A stretch of 9,691 nt of DNA from an uncultured Spirochaetia bacterium (GCA_937967705.1 CALCJG010000150.1:1-9691), one strand, 5' to 3'. Counted from the first letter of the stretch, positions 1-5,733 are shown. Notes: a model not told the origin generated them from the letters alone. Numbers and translations are program-made.

Positions 1-11
1 CTTGCGGCCAC

Positions 12-50
12 TCATCTGGAATTCCCCCACCCTATGACATCTGCCTCCAT
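12..50 (-). pseudogene. MazE/AbrB-type antitoxin start fragment (relic, tentative)
   Basis: Reading leftwards from an ATG at 50-48 gives MEADVIGWGNSR and then a TGA stop. The spacing Met, four residues, then V-x-x-W-G-N-S is the signature start of MazE/SpoVT-AbrB swapped-hairpin antitoxins, which normally continue into an R-[IL]-P segment. Here that segment is lost to the stop codon. A weak purine stretch (GAGAAG) lies just upstream of the ATG. Only 12 residues support this, so chance is possible; if real, it is a truncated remnant and not a working gene. The same frame is open further upstream to 287, but that part looks like meaningless sequence antisense to the next gene. Confidence 0.25.
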
Positions 51-166
51 GAACTTCTCAGTATCCCTGCCGGAACATCTGACAGCCTTCATGGGCAAAC
101 TCCAGAGGCAGAGTGAAACCATCATCAATAATGATTTGACAAACACTTTGGAATAAACTCTCTTTA
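49..166 (+). pseudogene. ParD-like ribbon-helix-helix antitoxin relic (frameshifted)
   Basis: From ATG 49 the plus strand reads MNFSVSLPEHLTAF, which closely resembles the first strand and helix of ParD/CopG-type antitoxins (pattern S-V-S-L-P-E-H-L-x-x-F). In the same frame the resemblance then stops and the frame ends at TAA 154-156. One base over, from about position 92, the reading becomes ANSRGRVKPSSIMI, a stop, then QTLWNKL. This echoes the family's second half (S-G-R-Y-K-S-A-S-E-V-I-R-E-A-L-R-L-L) with a small deletion, a frameshift and a nonsense change. There is no good ribosome binding site and no toxin gene beside it within the window. I read it as a dead antitoxin; the family match is by eye only. 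Confidence 0.35.
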
Positions 167-225
167 TTCCGTTATCCCTGCTCGCCGGAAGTAAGGGTAT
201 CAATAAAGCATGATCGGAAGATTCG

Positions 226-1257
226 ATGAAGGAGAAAAATATCCTGAGGCTTTTTGGGGCTCTGACCCTCTGCCTGATCACATCCATGTTTACCCTCCCG
301 GAAATCCTGATCGGAAAGGTCCCTCACGGATATTCCCCCCCTCATGACAAAAACCACTCTGGGAAGTCCGCAGCTCTTCCTCTTGCAGAAAGGGATGCCG
401 CGCTTTTTAAGCGATCCTTTTACAGAAATTTTCTGATTATCATTGCCGCCTATGCCTATCCCATGGAACCCGTTTCAGAGGACAGCCCCTATGATTCCGG
501 CATGCCGCCGGAACTCAAAGTACAGGCATTTCACGGTAACATTACCATACTCCGGGTTGCCATGGAATATGGGCTCATCAACGCACTGATCAAGATTGCG
601 CTTCCTGACATCCCTGTGGAAAAATTCGTTTCTGATCTCTACCTGGATTGTCCCAGGGAGAACATAGTGCATTCCATGAGCCGTATGTCGAACCGCAATA
701 CTGATCTCATTGACAGGGTCTTTATCCGGTTATTCGGCATGAAACTCATCCAGCGGCAAATATCCATCCCCTCCCCCTATGAGGACACGCCGCAGACCAA
801 TCTCCTGAGTTATAACCCCAGGGCCCTGAAAAAGGCCTTCGATCGGCTCTATGTTAAACCGGATCAGATAATACTGGGACAGAAAGCGCAGATTCTCTAT
901 GATGTTATATTCAAATCCTATATCGCCCTCACAGCCCGCCATGTCGCCCGGGTATTGTCAGTAAAAGGTTTTCTTCAGAAACAGGCGGATTCATACCGCA
1001 CTCAGGCCCAAAAGGACCCCGATTTTAACGGATATGATTTTGCCTATCAGGCGGAAACGGAATTGATGGAGAAGACCGAGCTCTATGCCAAAACTGACGA
1101 ACGCATCAACCCTAGACTCCTGGGAACCCTGATCCGGAGAGCGGGGGACAACACCCTGCCGGTATTGCTCCAGTGTCTGGAAAGGATACTCAGGGATTAC
1201 GATCCTATGGCCTATGACAGTTATATACGCATGAAAGAAAGAAAAAGCAGGGGGTGA
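226..1257 (+). CDS. Hypothetical exported protein, unrecognised family
   Basis: This is a 343-residue protein I cannot assign to a family. The start at ATG 226 is supported by GGAAG five bases upstream. The N-terminus has a signal-peptide look: basic MKEKNILR, then hydrophobic residues about 9-23 (LFGALTLCLITSMF). Cys16 lies inside this stretch, but the residues around it (LTLC followed by LITS) are a poor lipobox, so a lipoprotein is not favoured. A Pro/His-rich stretch follows (about 33-50), then a second short hydrophobic stretch (FLIIIAAYAY, about 69-78). The rest looks mainly helical and charged, and residues 240-290 could form long amphipathic helices. The stop is one base before the GTG of the M20 hydrolase gene, so the two are probably co-translated. 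A REP-like 13-bp motif lies within the signal-peptide codons. An envelope or periplasmic role is inferred only from the leader. Confidence 0.75.
   Translation: MKEKNILRLFGALTLCLITSMFTLPEILIGKVPHGYSPPHDKNHSGKSAALPLAERDAALFKRSFYRNFLIIIAAYAYPMEPVSEDSPYDSGMPPELKVQAFHGNITILRVAMEYGLINALIKIALPDIPVEKFVSDLYLDCPRENIVHSMSRMSNRNTDLIDRVFIRLFGMKLIQRQISIPSPYEDTPQTNLLSYNPRALKKAFDRLYVKPDQIILGQKAQILYDVIFKSYIALTARHVARVLSVKGFLQKQADSYRTQAQKDPDFNGYDFAYQAETELMEKTELYAKTDERINPRLLGTLIRRAGDNTLPVLLQCLERILRDYDPMAYDSYIRMKERKSRG
256..268 (+). repeat. REP-like 13-bp motif, copy 1
   Basis: GGGGCTCTGACCC matches 13 bases of the motif at 2345-2358 and, inverted, the 12-base core of the copy at 2479-2491. It lies in the codons for the hydrophobic core of the signal peptide (residues G-A-L-T), in the same reading phase as the copy at the end of the M20 gene. 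Confidence 0.5.
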
Positions 1258-1258
1258 T

Positions 1259-2392
1259 GTGTCCGGTTCAATGAACATCCGACCCGATCGTTTGTACCGC
1301 CTTCTTTCGGATATCATCAATATCTACAGCCCATCAGGAAAAGAGGGGGAACTGGTGTCCTACCTGGAGGGCTATGCCCACTCTGCAGGATTGCCCCTTA
1401 TACGGCAGAATGTTGAGGAAGAGCGGGACAATCTTCTGTATCTCCCGGATGAGGAGTACCCCCAGGTTCTCTTCACGGGCCACATCGACACGGTTCCTCC
1501 CTTTGATTATGAAAACTATAAATTCTACGATGAAAATGGAGAGATATCCGGCCTCGGGGCAGCTGATATGAAAGGGGGATGCGCTGCCCTGATTGAGGCC
1601 TTCCTTTCCTTTAGGGAAATTTACGGGCCCCGCATACCGGCTGCTCTGGCTCTGGTTGTGGGAGAGGAGGAAACCGGGGACGGCATCCTGCGCCTGCTGG
1701 AAGACTACCATTTTACCTGGGCCCTGGTGGGAGAACCCACCGACCTTCAGCCCTGCCCCATTCATTACGGCTACATGGAAGTACAGCTCTCCACATCCGG
1801 GAAAAGGGTTCATGCATCGATGGCCAACAGTGAGCATAATGCCATAAGGGACATGCTGAGGCTCCTGATGAGAATTGCAGAACACCTGGACAGCCGGGGC
1901 GATATAATTTTTAACATCCGGGATGTAAACAGTTCCTATGCCGGATTTGCCGTACCCGATCGCTGTGAAGCCCGGGTGGACATACACTTCCCTCCCCAGT
2001 ATCCTGTAGGGGAATTGACCGTTGAGCTGGATGAATTGATATCCCAAAACCTGACGGGGAAACTGAAACTGGAAGACATCCTGATGTATTCCCTCATCCA
2101 TCCCGGTTATCAGCTACCGGAAAAGGGTTTCCTGCCGGATACCATAAAAAGGATCTACCGGAGGAGGAAGATGTCATGGAATCCCGGGGCCTTTCGCAGC
2201 GATTCCGACGCCAATCTCCTATGGATGGCCGGGGTTAAACCCGTCATCCTGGGGCCGGGACAACTATCCAAGGCTCATACTCAGGATGAATCCATCAGCT
2301 TCCAACAGGTTATTACAGCCTCGGAAATCTATTTCGACCTCCTGGGGGCTCTGACCCCACAATCAAAGACCAGAAAAGCCCGCAGAGGATAA
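1259..2392 (+). CDS. M20-family metallohydrolase (ArgE/DapE-like)
   Basis: A 377-residue di-zinc amidohydrolase of the M20 peptidase family, which includes acetylornithine deacetylase, succinyl-diaminopimelate desuccinylase and carboxypeptidase G2. The ligand set is complete: H75 and D77 in GHIDTVP, bridging D103 in AADMKGG, the acidic run E136-E138 in VGEEETG (general base and metal ligand), E159 in VGEPT, and H340 in KAHTQDES. The lid/dimer domain begins at about residue 168, with GYMEV and H185 in HASMA, the residue that reaches the partner's active site. The start is a GTG behind AGGGGG; ATG at 1271 (Met5) is an alternative. It begins one base after the upstream stop, so the two genes are likely coupled. 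The substrate cannot be fixed: no arg, dap or lys gene is nearby. The last about 16 residues, after YFDLL, are encoded across a repeat and may be an acquired tail. Confidence 0.9.
   Translation: MSGSMNIRPDRLYRLLSDIINIYSPSGKEGELVSYLEGYAHSAGLPLIRQNVEEERDNLLYLPDEEYPQVLFTGHIDTVPPFDYENYKFYDENGEISGLGAADMKGGCAALIEAFLSFREIYGPRIPAALALVVGEEETGDGILRLLEDYHFTWALVGEPTDLQPCPIHYGYMEVQLSTSGKRVHASMANSEHNAIRDMLRLLMRIAEHLDSRGDIIFNIRDVNSSYAGFAVPDRCEARVDIHFPPQYPVGELTVELDELISQNLTGKLKLEDILMYSLIHPGYQLPEKGFLPDTIKRIYRRRKMSWNPGAFRSDSDANLLWMAGVKPVILGPGQLSKAHTQDESISFQQVITASEIYFDLLGALTPQSKTRKARRG
2345..2358 (+). repeat. REP-like motif, left arm of inverted pair
   Basis: GGGGCTCTGACCCC. Positions 2346-2358 are the exact reverse complement of 2479-2491 (13 of 13). 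The motif is itself imperfectly palindromic (GGGG...CCCC). It is translated as G-A-L-T-P near the C-terminus of the M20 hydrolase. Confidence 0.7.
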
Positions 2393-2417
2393 AAACCGCC
2401 AAAATCGCAATTTATGA

Positions 2418-2446
2418 TTGACCCTCCCTGCTCACAATCGCATAAC
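2418..2446 (+). promoter_or_regulatory. Candidate sigma70 promoter for tsaE-tsaB
   Basis: TTGACC (2418-2423, five of six to consensus) and CATAAC (2441-2446, four of six) are separated by exactly 17 bp. Transcription would start near 2453, about 78 bases before the tsaE start codon, and would include the right arm of the REP-like inverted repeat in the leader. Confidence 0.4.
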
Positions 2447-2478
2447 AGGGATGCATTGGTTATCTGATCCCGCACCAA

Positions 2479-2491
2479 GGGGTCAGAGCCC
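2479..2491 (-). repeat. REP-like motif, right arm of inverted pair
   Basis: GGGGTCAGAGCCC on the plus strand, the exact inverse of 2346-2358. The two arms enclose 120 bp, covering the end of the M20 gene and most of the intergenic region before tsaE. That size and arrangement fit a REPIN or small MITE-like unit. Confidence 0.65.
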
Positions 2492-2530
2492 TATTCAGCC
2501 GTATACAAACGGGAACAAGGCACCCATGGG

Positions 2531-2956
2531 ATGATAAGGGAACAGATCACATCTTCCGAGGAGGAAACCTTCAGGATAGGCCTGGAGATCGGCAAACAAG
2601 CACACCCCGGAGATGTCATCGCCCTCAGCGGGGAACTGGGAAGCGGAAAAACCGTTCTGGCCAAAGGGATCGCCGGGGGTTTGGAGGTCACTGATGATAT
2701 CACAAGCCCCACCTTTACCCTCCTTGAGATTTATGATGGCCGTCTCCCTTTTTATCATTTCGACCTGTACAGGATTGAAAGCGGGGAAGAGATGGATCAG
2801 CTCTTCTTTGAGGAATACTGGGAGGGTTCCGGAGTATCCGTCATAGAATGGGCCGAGAGGGCCGGCGGAAGACTACCTGACAAGATCATACGCATCACCC
2901 TGTCTTATCAGGGAACACATCAGAGGAGAATCACCCTTGAATATCCTGACTCTTGA
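2531..2956 (+). CDS. tsaE: tRNA t6A biosynthesis ATPase TsaE
   Basis: A 141-residue P-loop protein of the TsaE (YjeE) family, of usual length. TsaE binds the TsaB-TsaD complex in the cytoplasm and hydrolyses ATP to drive turnover of threonylcarbamoyl transfer to A37 of ANN-decoding tRNAs. Visible marks are the Walker A motif GELGSGKT (34-41), the family's SPTFTLLEIY block (59-68), the HFDLYR segment (76-81) and VIEWAER (104-110) with its conserved Trp. The ATG at 2531 has AAGG about ten bases upstream; a nearby ATG at 2526 is followed at once by a stop. The gene overlaps the following tsaB by 20 bp, so the two are translationally linked. The partner tsaD is not in the window. Confidence 0.95.
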   Translation: MIREQITSSEEETFRIGLEIGKQAHPGDVIALSGELGSGKTVLAKGIAGGLEVTDDITSPTFTLLEIYDGRLPFYHFDLYRIESGEEMDQLFFEEYWEGSGVSVIEWAERAGGRLPDKIIRITLSYQGTHQRRITLEYPDS

Positions 2957-3650
2957 CACCGCCACCGCCATGGAAATGGTAGCCATAAGCCGAAATGACC
3001 GGGTGCAGGACGAAACCCATCTGGCGGACGGTTCCCACTCTGCCACGCTTTTTGCGACTATTGAGAGGGCTCTAAAAGCCCTGGATCTCTCGATGAAGGA
3101 TATCGAGCTGATCGGGGTCGGCATAGGTCCCGGCTCCTTTACCGGTCTGCGCATAGCCGTCACCACAGCCCGAATGCTGGCCCAGCTGACAGGAGCTCCC
3201 CTTGTGGGGCTCATAACCCCCCTGCTCTTTGCCGTTTCCATAACGCCCCAGGAAGGGGACTTTATTCTGCCCGCCTTCGATGCCCGCAAAAACCGGGTTT
3301 TCGGTGCCCTCTTCAGGGCCACAGGCAATGATCTTTCCCCTGAGACCGTCATACCTCCGGGGGATTACCCCATTGAAACACTCCTGAGGGACATACCCCC
3401 CCGGGAAAAGGCATTTATCATCGGGGATGGTGCGGAAAAGTATTACTCGGAGATTTCGGAAAGACTTCCGCGTCATGAACTCATCAGGGGATTCGTCCCC
3501 TCCGGGAAACAGGCGTGCCGATTGACGAAAAAGCTCTATACGGAAAACAGCAAATCGTATACTGATTTCAAAAGCATTGTACCATATTATGCAAGAAAAT
3601 CCGATGCGGAAATCATGAGGGAAATTCGAAGGGATGGCGGACGGGGATAA
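2937..3650 (+). CDS. tsaB: tRNA t6A biosynthesis protein TsaB
   Basis: A 237-residue ASKHA-fold protein of the TsaB (YeaZ) family. It is the non-catalytic partner that dimerises with TsaD and recruits TsaE for t6A37 synthesis. It begins with the family's strand (MNILTLDTAT, 1-10) and has the hallmark GPGSFTGLRI (64-73) followed by ARMLAQLTGAPLVGL. The start is TTG at 2937: GAGGAGA at 2923-2929 gives a good ribosome binding site with about 7-bp spacing, and later Met codons would cut the first conserved strand. The start lies inside tsaE in another frame. The C-terminal part (about 130-237) is less conserved, as is normal for the family. It converges on the PilZ gene with 26 bp between the two stops and no clear terminator there. 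Confidence 0.94.
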   Translation: MNILTLDTATAMEMVAISRNDRVQDETHLADGSHSATLFATIERALKALDLSMKDIELIGVGIGPGSFTGLRIAVTTARMLAQLTGAPLVGLITPLLFAVSITPQEGDFILPAFDARKNRVFGALFRATGNDLSPETVIPPGDYPIETLLRDIPPREKAFIIGDGAEKYYSEISERLPRHELIRGFVPSGKQACRLTKKLYTENSKSYTDFKSIVPYYARKSDAEIMREIRRDGGRG

Positions 3651-3676
3651 TTTGTCTCTCCGTGTAATGCATATCC

Positions 3677-4855
3677 CTATGGGGTTTTCTTCTTCTGCTT
3701 CATCTCCTTCATAAGCCGGCTCTTATAATCCATTTCCATGGGCTTCATGATGGAATAGAAACGCTTCATCTCGTTCTTACGTGAGGAGTTTCCTGCAAAA
3801 TCAACCCCCAGAAAGAGATTGTTCTTATCATCAAAATTGGTATAACGAATCTCTCCATAAATGGTAATGGGAGCCTGCAGCTTGAAAACGATGTCGAAGA
3901 TGAAGCCCCGGGCCTTGAAAAGATATTTTTTCAGGTTTTCGTCGGTGATTCTGAGCTTAGCGCCGCCTTTGCTTATATCCACGATCTGCTGATGCACCGG
4001 CAATGTCAGCGTATTGGCGTCCCTGATCCGGTCTACCAGTTTAAAAGCGATGTCCTTGACATCCAGGACCTTTTCCAGCGGAAAGATTTCCGTTGTGGAA
4101 ATGAGCTGTATATAGGCAAAAGGTATGGACTGCTCTGAATCGGTGATATAGATGAGCGGGCAGATGATGATGGATTTATAGCCCCTTTCCACATTCTTCT
4201 TGATAATATTGCCAAGTTCGTCCCCGTAGAGGGATCTTGCGTCCACAAAATCATCGGTTATGGCGCTGAAGGAATCGGAATCGGAGGCATCCTGGATGTA
4301 AAGAGTCTTCCCCGTTTTCCTTATCTCCTCCATGACCTTGTCCATCTGCCCGAAGACATCGACACGAAGAATATCCGCCAGACTGGAACTGCTGGACTGG
4401 AACTGATCCAATATGACCTTTATGCTGGTGGGTATATTGAAATTTGTCAGATCAATGGTATGTTTCGAGAATTTAAAATTGGTAGCCACTACCTCTTCGG
4501 GATTTACCTTGAAGCGCAGATCCCTTCTGCCTGCTGCTGCCTTACGAACGCTCAAAATGCTGCAGCGAAAATAGCCCGGCCCCCTGACCTCTTCAACCCT
4601 CAGATCTATCTCTATATACTTATCCAGTAGACCATACATGATGATTCTTCCATCCCCCACGGAAAAATCGGGATCCGTAATGATCATCAGGGTTTTATCA
4701 TCAAAAAACTCGGAAACCTGCACTTCGGTTCTTTCCACAGAATATTTCAGATGCAGTTTTCGTCCGACAAATTGCGTTTTTAGTATCTCAAGAACATCAT
4801 CCAGAGATTTAATCTGATCAAATGTTCTTTCCTTCCTTTGCTTGATATTCAGCAA
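3677..4855 (-). CDS. PilZ-type protein with a probable GAF-like insert
   Basis: A 392-residue cytoplasmic protein with the marks of a c-di-GMP receptor in unusual order. Residues about 20-108 look like the all-beta YcgR-N (PilZN) module. RRDLR at 110-114 fits the RxxxR c-di-GMP arm. The matching DxSxxG motif appears as DISKGG only at 293-298, followed by the usual beta strands to LFLGVDF (347-353) and a basic tail. The 180-residue stretch between includes GYKSIIICPL and PFAYIQLIS (about 225-253), which reads like a GAF domain core, preceded by a Ser-rich helix. I recall proteins of this kind (DUF1577) in Leptospira. The TTG start is supported by AAAAGGAGA with 7-base spacing and an in-frame TGA about 27 bases upstream with no other start between. 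Whether it binds c-di-GMP, and which process it controls, is not shown. Confidence 0.8.
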   Translation of the reverse strand: MLNIKQRKERTFDQIKSLDDVLEILKTQFVGRKLHLKYSVERTEVQVSEFFDDKTLMIITDPDFSVGDGRIIMYGLLDKYIEIDLRVEEVRGPGYFRCSILSVRKAAAGRRDLRFKVNPEEVVATNFKFSKHTIDLTNFNIPTSIKVILDQFQSSSSSLADILRVDVFGQMDKVMEEIRKTGKTLYIQDASDSDSFSAITDDFVDARSLYGDELGNIIKKNVERGYKSIIICPLIYITDSEQSIPFAYIQLISTTEIFPLEKVLDVKDIAFKLVDRIRDANTLTLPVHQQIVDISKGGAKLRITDENLKKYLFKARGFIFDIVFKLQAPITIYGEIRYTNFDDKNNLFLGVDFAGNSSRKNEMKRFYSIMKPMEMDYKSRLMKEMKQKKKTP

Positions 4856-5020
4856 AACTGATCTCCTTTTCTCTATATTTCAAGATTTCATTATAAATAT
4901 CGCAAATTTCGCATAGAAATCTTAAATAAAAAAAACAGTATAGAGACACCTCCTCTTCCCTGTTAACCTTAATAGAAAAGATGAACATCAAAATGCTTTT
5001 AAATAAGGTCCTGCAACCTC
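4856..5020 (-). promoter_or_regulatory. Structured 5' leader of the PilZ gene, possible attenuator
   Basis: The roughly 165-nt leader from the promoter at 5055-5027 contains nested perfect inverted repeats: 4870-4877 pairs with 4939-4946 (8 of 8), and inside it 4882-4889 pairs with 4916-4923 (8 of 8). The outer arm ends a few bases before the ribosome binding site (GGAG at 4866-4863). An alternative fold uses part of the same outer arm: AACAG/CTGTT (4964-4960 with 4938-4934) plus inner AGAG/CTCT, followed by eight U residues (4935-4928), which looks like a weak intrinsic terminator. The two folds exclude each other. The loop of the terminator-like form carries a second strong Shine-Dalgarno-like sequence (GAGGAGGTG). 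No known riboswitch, including the c-di-GMP types, is recognisable. Regulation is inferred. Confidence 0.4.
4928..4964 (-). terminator. Weak terminator-like hairpin in the PilZ leader
   Basis: Read on the minus strand: a five-pair stem AACAG/CTGTT, a 3x3 internal loop, a four-pair stem AGAG/CTCT, loop GAGGTGT, then T8 and A. The stem is short but the U-run is long. It lies between the strong promoter and the gene start, so if active it would attenuate PilZ expression. Confidence 0.3.
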
Positions 5021-5026
5021 ATGTTT

Positions 5027-5055
5027 ATTATATTCAAGAAGATGGGATTCGTCAA
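5027..5055 (-). promoter_or_regulatory. Strong sigma70 promoter for the PilZ gene
   Basis: On the minus strand, TTGACG (5055-5050, five of six) is followed after exactly 17 bp by TATAAT (5032-5027, six of six). The predicted start is near 5020, giving a leader of about 165 nt. It lies downstream of the terminator of the lysine-rich gene, so the PilZ gene has its own promoter. Confidence 0.7.
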
Positions 5056-5111
5056 TCGCGGAATTGGATTATAACAGATAAGTCTGAAGAGGAGACAGGT
5101 AGCGGCCGGAT

Positions 5112-5141
5112 AAACAAAAAAGGGGAGATAGTTCTCCCCTT
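5112..5141 (-). terminator. Intrinsic terminator of the lysine-rich protein gene
   Basis: Plus-strand 5120-5128 and 5133-5141 form a nine-pair perfect stem (AAGGGGAGA with TCTCCCCTT) around a 4-base loop. On the minus strand it is followed by a T-rich run (TTTTGTTT). It begins 27 bases after the stop codon of the 68-residue gene. Confidence 0.8.
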
Positions 5142-5168
5142 CTCGCAACATCTCAAAGTTGACAGATC

Positions 5169-5375
5169 CTATTTCTTCTTAGCAGGAGCTTTTTTCTTCT
5201 TAGCAGGAGCTTTTTTCTTCTTGGCTTCCGCTTCAGCTTTTTTTGCCGCTGCGATTTCAGGAACCAGCTTCTTTACAGCGTCTTTTTCCTTCTTCAGTTC
5301 AGCTTCAAGCTTCTTAATCTTGTCATTCTTTCTCTTCTGATCAACAAGGAGCTGTTTTAAAGTTTTACCTTTCAT
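5169..5375 (-). CDS. Lysine-rich H1-like small basic protein
   Basis: A 68-residue, strongly basic protein with 26 lysines. Residues about 1-37 are charged and heptad-like (KIKKLEAELKKEKDAVKKL), so a short coiled coil is likely. The rest is an Ala/Lys/Pro tail ending in KKKAPAKKKKAPAKKK, like the tails of bacterial histone H1-like proteins such as Chlamydia Hc and AlgP-type proteins. This suggests binding to DNA or RNA, but no fold proves it. The ATG at 5375 is preceded by GAGGTGGT, a strong ribosome binding site, and the gene has its own terminator, so it is a real, probably monocistronic and well-expressed gene. The tail is encoded by two identical 21-bp repeats, so its length may vary between strains. 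It runs divergently from der. Confidence 0.8.
   Translation of the reverse strand: MKGKTLKQLLVDQKRKNDKIKKLEAELKKEKDAVKKLVPEIAAAKKAEAEAKKKKAPAKKKKAPAKKK
5173..5214 (-). repeat. Two perfect 21-bp tandem repeats in the lysine-rich gene
   Basis: Positions 5173-5193 and 5194-5214 are identical, and a partial third unit begins at 5215. Each unit encodes the seven-residue repeat KKKAPAK, so a gain or loss of units stays in frame. Confidence 0.9.
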
Positions 5376-5733
5376 CGGTTACACCACCTCGAATTAATTT
5401 TTTTATACGACAAAACTTTAAATACCAAAACACAAAACTTCTTTAAGTCAATTAATTGACCTACATTAACGATTACCGATTACTTATTTGAAACATTAAA
5501 CATATTATCGATTTTTGCAAGCAAAAAAATAATTTTCTGAAAATAAAAATTGTTTTACTACAAATATCCCTCATTCTCCTGATGTCGACATACAGGCCCG
5601 CTTACCGGCTATTAATAATTTCTTCTCCATTACTGCAAAAAGGATTGAATTCCAGCGACTCCTGTCTGATCCTTATACACCATACGGGAAGCATGCACAT
5701 CCCGAAACAATTTCGAATCACTGGACGATCATC
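5376..5733. promoter_or_regulatory. AT-rich divergent intergenic region with palindromes
   Basis: This 358-bp region lies between the lysine-rich gene (minus) and der (plus). Positions 5447-5460 are a perfect 14-bp palindrome (GTCAATTAATTGAC) that contains a TTGAC -35-like box on each strand. Positions 5470-5483 are CGATTAC twice in tandem. Positions 5512-5527 form TTTTTGC-AA-GCAAAAA, another palindrome. Candidate -10 boxes are weak (for the minus gene, TATAAA at 5406-5401 or GGTATT at 5426-5421), so no promoter is assigned firmly. From about 5560 the base composition becomes less AT-rich. I see no convincing gene or RNA there. Confidence 0.45.

Noticed and set aside
136..141. A perfect TTGACA -35 box upstream of the exported-protein gene.
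   Set aside because: No acceptable -10 box lies 15-19 bp downstream; the AATAAA and TTTATT sequences are at wrong distances, so no promoter is called.
1334..2101. A 255-codon minus-strand frame inside the M20 gene.
   Set aside because: The plus strand encodes a complete M20 enzyme with every catalytic motif, so the antisense frame is a by-product of codon composition.
3644..3685. A terminator between tsaB and the PilZ gene.
   Set aside because: Only a 3-bp CCC/GGG stem before TTTT is present, too weak to call.
4856..5020. A c-di-GMP riboswitch upstream of the PilZ gene.
   Set aside because: None of the conserved c-di-GMP-I or -II core sequences can be recognised; the leader is structured but of unknown type.
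4981..5340. A 119-codon plus-strand frame rich in Phe and Ala across the lysine-rich gene.
   Set aside because: Its Phe/Ala-rich part is the antisense of the AAG/AAA and GCT codons of the minus-strand gene, and its first part covers the PilZ promoter. There is no ribosome binding site.
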